A DNA stretch of 64,000 nt, taken from NCBI RefSeq assembly GCF_029873635.1, contig NC_080419.1, forward strand, positions 71,795,097 to 71,859,096, read 5' to 3'. Of this stretch, positions 37,172-46,080 are shown piece by piece (within the stretch, counting starts at the first letter, position 1; the number at the start of each line of letters is the position of its first letter). Below the pieces are notes generated by a model. That model did not search any database, was not told the DNA's origin, and saw nothing but the letters and a program-made list of their open reading frames with translations. The position numbers were made by a program, and so were the translations under genes. Source of the DNA: Malania oleifera (taxonomy: Eukaryota > Streptophyta > Magnoliopsida > Santalales > Ximeniaceae).

Positions 37172-38946
37172 ATGGAGTATTCGGTGAGCACCACTTCGCA
37201 CGAACGATCCGTATATCAACCACCGATGTTCAACGATTCCAACTACCATGCGTGGAAAAATAAAATGACCGTCTTCATTCAAGCATACGACTTGAATTTG
37301 TGGGAGATCATTTCCAAAGGAAACTTCTCAATCAGAAAGAAAAATGAGGATATTCTAAAGGCTTTATTGAAACAATCATCAAGCGAAAAAAGGTTGGTTG
37401 AACTCAATTTTAAAGCAATGCATATTATTTATTGTGGTTTAAATGATGTTGTACATAGTTTTATTTGCGAATGTAAAATCGCAAAAAAAATTTGGGATGT
37501 ACTTGAAAACATCTATGGAAACCCATCTCAAAATGAACAAACAAAAATATGCATGCTAGTTAGAGAATTTGAGTTGTTTAAATTAAATGATGGTGAAGAA
37601 ATTTCTTCCATGCTCACTCGATTCACACACCTTATAAACAACTTGAAAGCATTTGGTAGAATTTATTCATTAGAATATTATATTCAAAAAATTCTCCAAT
37701 CTTTACCTAAGTCATCTAGGACCATTGAAGAAGCAAGAAATCCAAAAAAACCTAAGATAGAAAATGGTCTTGTCTTCAAATCACCTTGTGCTAATCAACA
37801 AAAAATAATTGAAGATAATAATATTGCATTCTTCACAAAAGAACTTAAGAAACTTTTAAGTAAGAGAATGCAACAAAAAGAAAAAGAAGAGTCATACATT
37901 GAATGTTGTGATTGTACTAACTCTAGGCATGACATGATAAATTGCAATGTTGTGATTGTACTAACTCTAGGCATGACATGATAAATTGCAATGTTGTGAT
38001 TGTACTAACTCTAGGCATGACATGATAAATTGCCCCCTAAATCAAAATGAAGAAAATTTTCTAAATGGGGATCATAATGCCATAAATGGTGCTACTTGGG
38101 ATCAAATTGATGGATTAGCCACCGATGATGAAAATGAGAAAGAAGCACATCCTTACTTCATAGCTAACGAACAAGAAGATGAAGTAAGTTCGGATGAGGA
38201 GGATTATGCACCTTCATATGATGAAATTGTGAATAGTTGTGTTAAATTGTTTGATGAGTTACTTTTAGTAAAAAGGAAGAATAAAAATGTTGAGAAATAG
38301 CTTTTTTTGTCAAAACAAATGGAATTTTCTTTGAAAGAAGAAAATGAATCCCTTAAAAGGAAAAATGAAGAGTTTGTTTTAAATTCTCAAAAAAGCATGA
38401 AACTTTAAAAGAAAAGATAGAGTATTTGGAATAAAAATTGTCAAAATCCAAAGGTCGGAGCCTTGTCTTTGTTCTATCTTGAAAGAAGAAAATTGCTCCT
38501 TAAAAAGGGAAAATGAGGAGCTTATAGAAAAGACTCAAAAAGACCATGGATCTTTTCAAGCTGAGGTGAAAATTTTGAAAAATAAAATTGAAAATGTTTT
38601 GAAGGAAAATACTATCTTGAAAAAGAAAAATGAAAATCATAGCAAAGTAATAAGAGGAAAAGAAAACTCCAAGAAATCTTTGGGAGTTAAGAAAAATAAT
38701 GTTTCCAAAAATAATTCAAAATCCTCTCATAAATCACAATGTTATGCCTCAATAAGTAAAAATAATGCAAATAAGTCAAGACCATCACATGAAAATAAGA
38801 TTTGTTTATATTGTGAAAGAAAAGGTCATATTAGATATTTTTTCCCTTATAGAGGAGAAAGAGGCAAAGAGAGGAAGATGAAATAGGTTGTCAAGAAAAG
38901 AAACCCATTGGGACCCAAAGGAGAGTGGGTACCCAAAGTTACCTAG
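37172..38946 (+). pseudogene. gag gene of the 35211-42407 element, frameshifted
   Basis: It starts MEYSVSTTSHERS. The N-terminal half is a UBN2/DUF4219-type Copia capsid (PPMFNDSNYHAWKNKM ... KKIWDVLENIYG ... FELFKLNDGEEISSM). The first zinc knuckle CCDCTNSRHDMINC (C-x2-C-x4-H-x4-C) is encoded by a 44-bp segment present three times, which breaks the frame at 37981. It then reopens at 37986-38300 (acidic, DDENEKEA) and 38479-38886 (Lys/Glu coiled coil, then CLYCERKGHIRYFF, a second knuckle whose last Cys is Phe). The tail GPKGEWVPK is typical. At least three frame breaks make it non-functional as read. Confidence 0.8.
37902..38033 (+). repeat. Three exact-looking 44-bp tandem copies of the zinc-knuckle coding segment
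   Basis: Units 37902-37945, 37946-37989 and 37990-38033 each read AATGTTGTGATTGTACTAAC ... AATTGC. A period of 44 is not a multiple of three. The first copy is in frame with the capsid, and only the last is in frame with the downstream gag. Confidence 0.95.
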
Positions 38947-39472
38947 TCCGGTTAAACACCGCTTCCTTAGAACTTAAGATTAGAAATTAGAATTTAAGTT
39001 GACCTAGGTAAAAAGTTAAAAGGGATATGGTGACTAAGTTTGTGCTTAAAATCTTAAAATCCTAGCCTATGCATTTTAAAATGTTTAAATTACTTTATTG
39101 GGAACTTTTGATATCCATGCCAATATTGATCTTCAAATTTGAAAACCAATATAATGGTTTAATTGCATATATGCTCAGTTGTTTGGTTTATTTCATTTTG
39201 AAATATAGACTATTGCTTATGGGATAAAATAGCATACAAAACTTGTTATTTAGAAATAAATTTTTTTTGTGAGAAATGAAAAAAACCTTGTTCTTCTCAT
39301 GTGAATTACTAAGGTTTTAAATATAAAATTTCTAAAACTCGCATGTTAGATAAGTCCATCTCTTATGAAGAAGAGATATTTTCTTAGTCACATAACTTGT
39401 TTTGATGATATATGATTGCTTGGATATACAGTTAGAATATTAGATCATAACATTCATGAAATTAATCTTTAG

Positions 39473-39547
39473 TTCATTTGAATACCACTTGTTGTTATGA
39501 TAATTTTTAGTAAAAATTATCATAACAACAAGTGGTATTCAAATGAA
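39473..39547. repeat. 75-bp perfect palindrome (37-bp arms, 1-nt centre)
   Basis: Every base from 39473 to 39509 pairs with 39511-39547 around the single G at 39510; I checked all 37 pairs and found no mismatch. It lies in the non-coding part of the gag-only element. Confidence 0.95.
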
Positions 39548-42412
39548 GTACTAACATGTAATATCTTTATAACATATGCTTTGAATATCTTCCCTTTAGT
39601 GGCAATTTAGGATAACATGTCTCCTAGAGCATTATTAAGTTAAGTCTAGTATACCCCTAATGCTTTTTGCCAAGTAGTAAGGACATACTTGCTATGCTTA
39701 AAGTACAAGTCATCTTGGACTTAGGACTATTTACCTCTACCTGGGATAAAGTAGCATGCACACCCTCACAATCTCTATAGTTAGGCTTGTCCTATAGGAT
39801 TCGTAAGGAATGAAACAATATTTGCTATTGTGAAATATTTGACATCATTCCTCCAAAATGCAAGGCAAAGGGACTGAAAAAAGCCTATTTTTGGGAAAAA
39901 GGTAGAAACCTTTAATTTCTGATATGAAAAAGTTAGGTGTTGAATAAAGGTTCAAGAGCATGCTATAGTAGGTAGATCCATCTCTTATGGACAAGAGATA
40001 TTCCTTAGTTACATAATCTATTTTTTTTTAATGATATATGATTAAAATTTAGAAACATAGTAAGTCCATCTAGACTATAAGCATTTTTTATCCCTCCATA
40101 AGAAGTTGAGTGTTAGGAAAATTAATTATAACAACATGGACACTACGGACCATCCAATCCTAAATTCATCTTTGAATATGAGTCATCATTGAGAAATCAA
40201 ACTAGTAAAAAGTTTCTAAAAACAATCTTTAGTAGGGGAAAATATGAATGTAATGCTATAAAATTTCTATTTTATGGAATGCATGTTAAAAGCTCAAATG
40301 AACATGAATTGTTTTTATGCCTCATATGCATATAGTAAGGGGGAGCAAATTATAAATATCATTTAACAATATGCATAAATTAAGGGGGAGCACATAAATT
40401 AAGGAGGAGCTTTAAAATATACCTCATATAGAACACCAGTGGTTTGTCATCATCAAAAAGGGGGAAAATGTTAGCCTTAGAGGCTACGTAAGCTTAATTG
40501 TCTTGTTTTGATGATAACAACCCATTAGTGGTTCTAAGTAGGATTATCTTTGCACAATAAGCCTTAGTAACAACAAACACAAATGCAAAGATTAAGTAGA
40601 TTCTTAATAGGTTAGACATCATAAAAAAGGGGGAGAATGTTAGCCCTGTCAGTTACACTATCTTGGCTTATATGTTTTGATGATATTAACCTAGTTGTTG
40701 TTTCTAGTGTTTTCCATCCTTGCAAATCTTATCTAGTATATGTACATAGTGTCAGATACACATAGGTACCAAATCAGAAGCAAAGATCGGACCTAGTAGA
40801 CATCAAATAGAAAAGATCGGAAGGACATTGACTCAGAAGCACCAAAGCACATCCCAGAGTTTTTATTGTGTATAAATTAATTGTAATAAGGGTTGTGTGA
40901 GTGAGTGCGTATTATAACTCTTTTGGTGTGTGTCTTGCATGATACACATAGGTACCAAATCAAAAGCAAAGATCGGACCTAGTGTGTGTCTTGCATGATT
41001 TCTGAGTAAGAGTTGAGCCATTGCATAAGCATACTAGGACACATGAGCATATAGGATTGCACTAAAGACATAAACACAAACTCATCTTTCATGACTTTCA
41101 AAGTTAAACTTAAAGAGTTTGTTAAATGAATCCTAAACTCAAATATGTTTTCTAAAGAGACAAGTTTTCAAACATCTTAGTATTTGGAACATCTTCATAC
41201 TTAGTCCCGATTTTATCAAAACGGGTCTTGTGTCCTAAAGGTTCAAAGAAAGTCAAGTATATTTATAAAAGGACATACTAAGTATATAAGATATCAAAAT
41301 GGGTTTTCAAACGTGTTTTATTAATGAAGATATCTTATATTCAAGAGAAAACTCATTTGGATAAGTTTTAATCTTAATTAGACTTAATAAATTTCATATA
41401 ATTTTGTTCAAGAATGTTTTGAGTCATTAAAACGCTTTTTGATAAGGAAAAGCAAAACAATCATCACTACCGTAGTGCAGCCTTCAGTCCTAAACACCTT
41501 TCGACATTTTGGGCATAACTTTTGCTAGAAAAGTCCAAATGGGGCGATCTTAGTGTCTCTAGAAATCTAAGACAAAATTTCACAACTTTTTTGTTGATCA
41601 CTTTTTCTAATTCAGGGATCTCGTTGACGAACACAGGGGATTCGTCGACGAGGTGCAGTATATGATTAGTCGACGAGTCCAACGGGCAGAATGATGCTAA
41701 GAGACGGAAAACAGCTATTTTACCAAATAAAATATCTTTTCTTCCCCCCAACAGCTAGTTAACGGCTCCTAAGGCTTTTGGGCTATAAATACAAACTATT
41801 GGACTTGTATTAACATGGTCTTGAAGGTCTTTGATCATTGTTAGTAAAAAATATCATTTTATACAAAACCTAGCACATTGCATATTAGTTTTTCATTACA
41901 CGTGCTCATTCTCTCTTACTCACTTATTGTGTTTGATTCATTTCTTGAGAGAATAGTGTGAGGTTTGAGTTGTAAATCATTTTGCTCATATTAAGGAGCA
42001 TTCCTTGTAATCTTCCATCTTCTTGTGGAAGGTTTTTTGTGAACCAAGTTGTAAGGTTCTTTGAGAACCGAATTGGTAAAGACTCTTTGTGAGCGGTAGG
42101 GATTTGTTTCCGAGTTTGTAAGGCTTGTTCCACTGCGGAAGGAGCGATTATAGTATTGTGGAATCCTTGGCTTAGTGCTAAGGTGTGGACATAGGCTTGG
42201 TGTTGAACCACGTAAAAATACCGGTATTGTTCTTTCTCTCCCTTACACTCTTTATTTTATATCTTGTGCATGATTTATATTCATATTGCGATATAATTTC
42301 TTGTATCTTGCCAAGAGTTCTTATTTTGTATAAAAATACGTATTCCGCAAAAAAAGTCTATTCACCCCGCCTCTAGACTATATACTCTCGGGCTAGGATG
42401 TCTAACATGGTC

Positions 42413-42878
42413 TCCCTTACGGGGCGGAGACTCCCCAGTTCAATTTTCGAACTGAACCAAACTGGTATCCCTTACCCACCTTGTTTAGTATCGACAATTT
42501 CTCTATTCAATTCTTGAATACAAAGTCCACTTCCTTGTGAAAACTTCTTCTAGATCTCTTCATATGTCATAATCAATATCATGGTATGCAACACTATTAT
42601 GTAACTCCTCGTTGACTGAGTTTAACAACCATGTGACCACCATAGCATTGCAAGTCAGCCAGTTGTCCTCTTTGAATCTCTTTCTTCTAGTTTTGGTAAT
42701 TTTCAATTCACAAACTTTAGTTTGTGTTTTGATCACATAGCATTGACGACAACTCTCCTCCATGTTGACTAGTTGGTCCCCTTTAGTGGATGAGTCAACA
42801 AGTCACCTGATCTATTTGAATTGCTCAAATGATAAAGAGGTAGTTTTTCACTCATGATTTTGGTACGTTTTGATACCA
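42413..42878 (-). pseudogene. Split-LTR remnant followed by a degraded Copia gag with its primer site
   Basis: 42413 to about 42510 continues the LTR interrupted at 35210. From 42855 leftwards the minus strand reads MSEKLPLYHLSNSNRSGD then HPLKGTN, stop, STWRRVVVNAM, stop, SKHKLKFVN, and shifts to WLTCNAMVVTWLLNSVNEEL. This is the N-terminus of a Retrotran_gag_3/UBN2-type Copia gag with at least two stops and a frameshift. CGTTTTGATACCA at 42866-42878 is a diverged PBS complement, so the 5' LTR of this element lies to its right. Confidence 0.7.
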
Positions 42879-44035
42879 TGAAAAAAATATAACGAAAAGT
42901 TTTTTTTTCAAATTTTATTTATTGGAGATTGTGGTGAATCACAGACGATTTTCTTATTGCAATAATTTGAGAATCCCATCCAATTTGGGATTTGCTTGTT
43001 GCAATGATTTGAGGATCCCATCCAATTTGAGATTTGCTTGTTGCAATGATTTGAGGATCCTATCCAATTTGGGATTTTCTTGTTGCAATGATTCGTGTTA
43101 AATAACTAAAATGTATATTCTGGAATTGTATTCAAAGAGAAGATTACAAGGATATATATACAATAACCTATAAATGAACTTAAGAACTCCAGAATCAAAT
43201 AACAACTTTAACTAAACAATTCACTAAACTTACAAATCAAGACTACACATCTTTTAACACGCCCCCTTAAGATGGAGATGGTGAATAAAGATTTAACATC
43301 TCCATCTTGTGGTAAAAAATGATGAAAAAAAAAACTCCATTGATGTGAAGCACAGATGGAGATGATTCGCAGAAGGAGATGCTAATGCAAAAGGCAGGCG
43401 AGGAAGACAACGATGCCAGGTGATGAGAAGCCGACAAAGAAGAAAATTGTTGCGAAGTGAAGACCAAAAATATGGCCAAGTCGAAGGCAGTAGCGAAACA
43501 AAAATGAAGGAAAAAATTTCCTTGAAGAAAAATCAAGAAACTCCAGCTCGTGTAGAAGATGAATTCATCAATCGAACTCAACGAACTGATAACGCGAAAC
43601 AAGAACCACTAGAACTTGACGCTCAAGAGAAAATACTCGGCGTTGATCAAAGATAGCGCCATCTATCAGAAAGAAATTTTTGAAGAAGAAGAAGAAAACA
43701 AAGCAAATCTAGAAGTCTACATCAACAAAAATTTATCGAACACTCTGAGGCAAGATCTGAAGTTGCTTTAGACGAAGAGATCAACTGTCTCTGAGGAGGA
43801 GTGACGAGACACGACATAGCCAGAGCGAGGGAATGGCTGACCAATAGATTAGACCAAATACGAGTGAGACAGAGACGATACAAAGATGACAATAGTGACA
43901 AGAAAATCAAACCAGAGATGAGAGTGGAGAGCTATGAAGTCACTCTGAAGTGTAAGGCTCCTGACTGGCAATTTCTGCAACAAAAGAAAAATAAAGAAAA
44001 AAAGAGGTATCGAGCTCCGATAATGCAACCGCATT

Positions 44036-44402
44036 CTAACACGGGTGCCGGAATAAGGACACCAGAGCTGGAGAAGTAACCAGAAAGTGCAAGGTTGCCG
44101 GAAGACTTGGAGAGTCGAGGGCTGAGAGGCAAGGCCGCGAGAGGATCTTGACATTGATGTTGTTCTTGCAAGACTTGACAGCCAAGGTGAAAAGCTTGGG
44201 AAGCTGATCGAAGTTGGAGTCCTCGACGCGAGAAGGCCAAAAATCGGGGCTCTTGAAGTAGAGGAAAACATAGCGGTCGTACGATGGATCAACGATACCG
44301 GCGAGCAAGCTCTTGTACATCTTAGAATGTTGGAAGCTAAACTTGAAGTTGTCACCGCCGATGGAAACGACATCAAGAGGAACTCTTCGCAGGGAATAGA
44401 AG
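44036..44402 (-). pseudogene. Captured host-like coding fragment, family not recognised
   Basis: The minus strand is open for about 120 codons. It gives VPLDVVSIGGDNFKFSFQHS, KMYKSLLAGIVDPSYDRYVF, LYFKSPDFWPSRVEDSNFDQ and LPKLFTLAVKSCKNNINVKI. Third codon positions are strongly G/C, unlike the surrounding transposon DNA, and composition is that of a folded plant protein. I do not recognise the family, and the last 30 or so codons (after ILSR) may be out of frame. It has no start and no introns. It lies in the element's sense direction, as expected for transduced mRNA sequence. Confidence 0.5.
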
Positions 44403-44422
44403 AAGAGCTCTCAAGCTTTCTT

Positions 44423-44633
44423 TTTTTTTTTGGATTACGCACTGGGTATCCACGTGTCTGTTTTACGGTCCATGTGACTAATCCTGCGCCCCTTGAAGTT
44501 GACCCCACAACTCCAAAGGGAGGGTAAATTCAGGAGTTCAGGGGCGGAAATGAGTCCAGGAGGGTTTGAACACCTGACCTCATGAGAGGCACTCCCACAG
44601 CCCACACTACCACCTGAACCACACCCTGGGGGT
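44423..44633 (-). mobile_element. tRNA-derived SINE with 20-bp target-site duplication
   Basis: The 20-bp AAGAGCTCTCAAGCTTTCTT occurs exactly at 44403-44422 and 44634-44653. Between them, in minus sense, is a 211-bp unit with an A-box-like GTGGTTCAGGTGG, a B box GTGTTCAAACCC and a 3' poly-A tail (the T11 run at 44423). These are the marks of a pol III SINE inserted by LINE machinery. It is younger than the retroelement around it. Confidence 0.85.
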
Positions 44634-44654
44634 AAGAGCTCTCAAGCTTTCTTG

Positions 44655-44660
<6 letters not shown>

Positions 44661-44709
<49 letters not shown>
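44661..44709. repeat. (GA)n microsatellite
   Basis: About 24 uninterrupted GA units lie next to the truncated right LTR of the short-LTR element. Confidence 0.95.
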
Positions 44710-44712
<3 letters not shown>

Positions 44713-44960
44713 ACCCATAGCTGAACTTAACGACTCAAGAATCAAATAACAACTTTAACGAAACAATTAACTAAACTAACAAATCAAGAATACATATCTT
44801 TTAACGTGAGGATCCCATTCAATTTGAGATTTGCTTGTTGCAATAATTTGAGGATTCCATTCAATTTGAAATTTGCTGTTGTAATAATTTGAGAATCTCA
44901 TTCAATTTGGGATTTGCTATTACTGGATTTGAGGATTCCCACAAATTTCATAATACACTT

Positions 44961-45900
44961 CAAGTTAGAAGTTCAAATTTTAATATATATAAAATAATTA
45001 ATTAATATATATATACACATATAATTGGTTTATTTGGTTATGCGTATATGAAAATTTGATGTATCAACCTAATAAGTTGATAACTAATATTTCATGAAAA
45101 CAAAACTACCAACTAATTTATATCGATTAACTAAATTGATTTAACCAAATTTAATTAGTTTAGTTGGTTAATTCAATTTTGACCAAATTATGGTCACTCG
45201 TACTTGTAAATTGTACAAGCAGACATTAAATCTTAAGGTAGTGTTTGGAAGCATGAATTTCGGATCTTGAATTTAGATTGAGTGGGTTTGAATAAATTTG
45301 AATACAATTTTATATCATATTTTATCTAAATCAAACAAAACTCAAATTTAAGATTTTTCTAAACATAAGATAAAACTATTATGATTGTCCATCGAGTCAT
45401 AACACAAGGGGAAGGGGAAGAGGATAGTTTGCTCTCCACACACGCGCACACACGTTCTCAAGGCCAAATAAGTTCGACTATGTGGATTCGATTCATGTCC
45501 ATATATATGTAGACTAATTGAGCTATATTTATTAATTATTATGAATTTATTTACAAAAAAAGAAAGATACTTATCTCATGTTTGAGAACTTGAGATTCAA
45601 ATATTTAATTTGATTTGCATAGATTTAGATACATACGTATTACAAGATTATATTAAACTCAGTTCATTTACACGCAACTGTAAATTCGAATTTTCATACA
45701 CAATCTTATCATTCTACAATTGAATTTGGACACACTTTATGCCTTCATGGGAAATTAAACGCACCATGACTGGCGCAACCCTATTTTGCAAGTGTGTTAA
45801 ACGCACCGCCTTAACTGTGACCTCTGCTGTGACCCTAGAAGAACTCCTCCAAGACGCTCCAAACTCCAAAGTCCAAACTTTAAAAAGTGCCAAATTTTGA
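44961..45900. other. AT-rich upstream region of the Aurora kinase gene
   Basis: No gene is visible. 45238-45370 resembles a short inverted-repeat element (GAATTTCGGATCTTGAATTT ... AAATTTAAGATTTTTCTAAA). A similar unit with inverted GGAGTTTGAATTTAGAT/ATCCAAACTCCATG ends lies at 60900-61015. Both fit MITE-like insertions. Confidence 0.4.
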
Positions 45901-46011
45901 AAAGTTATCTTCAGGGGGATTGGTCCACATGTTTCTGTACAAATCCGACCGTTGTGAGTCCTCGTTCATTTCATTTTCAAATTTCGAGCACAACTGCATC
46001 GCTCTCTCGTC

Positions 46012-46047
<36 letters not shown>

Positions 46048-46080
46048 GTTCCCCCTTGCTCTAAACGCCCTTCTCTCTTC
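45901..46080 (+). promoter_or_regulatory. Aurora kinase core promoter/5' UTR with MSA-like and CCAAT elements
   Basis: 45946-45956, read in reverse, is CACAACGGTCG. It contains the AACGG core and matches 9 of 11 positions of the M-phase-specific activator consensus bound by MYB3R factors. An inverted CCAAT box (ATTGG) lies at 45919-45923. A (CT)n tract at 46015-46044 precedes the ATG at 46081, as in many plant 5' UTRs. G2/M transcription is expected for a plant Aurora kinase; the site assignment is inference. Confidence 0.55.

Larger units (their letters stand above)
35211..42407 (+). mobile_element. Complete non-autonomous Copia-type element (gag only), TGGTC duplications
   Basis: 5' LTR 35211-37112 (1,902 bp), 3' LTR 40469-42407 (1,939 bp); both run TGTTAGCC ... 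TCTAACA. The 5-bp target duplication TGGTC is exact (35206-35210, 42408-42412). A PBS-like TTGTATCAGAGTA lies at 37115-37127 and a polypurine tract AAAAAGGGGGAAAA at 40455-40468. Each LTR has a TATA box (36486-36493, 41784-41791). The 3.36-kb interior encodes only a broken gag (37172-38946); 38947-40454 has no protease, integrase, reverse transcriptase or RNase H. It must have moved with enzymes from another element. The LTRs look roughly 95% alike by eye; a 37-bp repeat near 40943-40990 explains most of the length difference. Confidence 0.85.
43096..44806 (-). mobile_element. Short-LTR (TRIM-like) retroelement carrying a host-like coding fragment
   Basis: The left LTR at 43096-43259 (164 bp) runs TGTTAAATAAC ... 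CTTTTAACA. It is followed by CGCCCCCTTAAGATGG, a polypurine tract in minus sense, so this is the 3' LTR of a minus-strand element. The right LTR is truncated (about 44710-44806) but matches the last 95 bp (AATCAAATAACAACTTTAAC). A (GA)n tract at 44661-44709 sits where the PBS would be. The interior has no gag or pol, but has a coding-like segment at 44036-44402 and a SINE at 44423-44633. I could not find a clean target duplication. Confidence 0.6.
42880..44960 (-). repeat. Old Copia LTR with GAGGATCCC-type short repeats, split by a short-LTR element
   Basis: Both 42945-43095 and 44807-44935 consist of tandem units of about 40-55 bp containing TTGCAATGATTTGAGGATCC and CCAATTTGGGATTTGC. They are one repeat array separated by the element at 43096-44806. 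The array lies directly beyond the PBS of the degraded gag, so it is probably part of that element's 5' LTR. Confidence 0.5.

Noticed and set aside
42947-43095. CRISPR-like regular repeats
   Set aside because: Degenerate tandem LTR repeats without spacers, in plant nuclear DNA.
43849-44508. 219-codon minus-strand open frame
   Set aside because: It runs across the SINE boundary and uses a different frame from the protein-like segment 44036-44402; composition is Ser/Leu-rich shadow.
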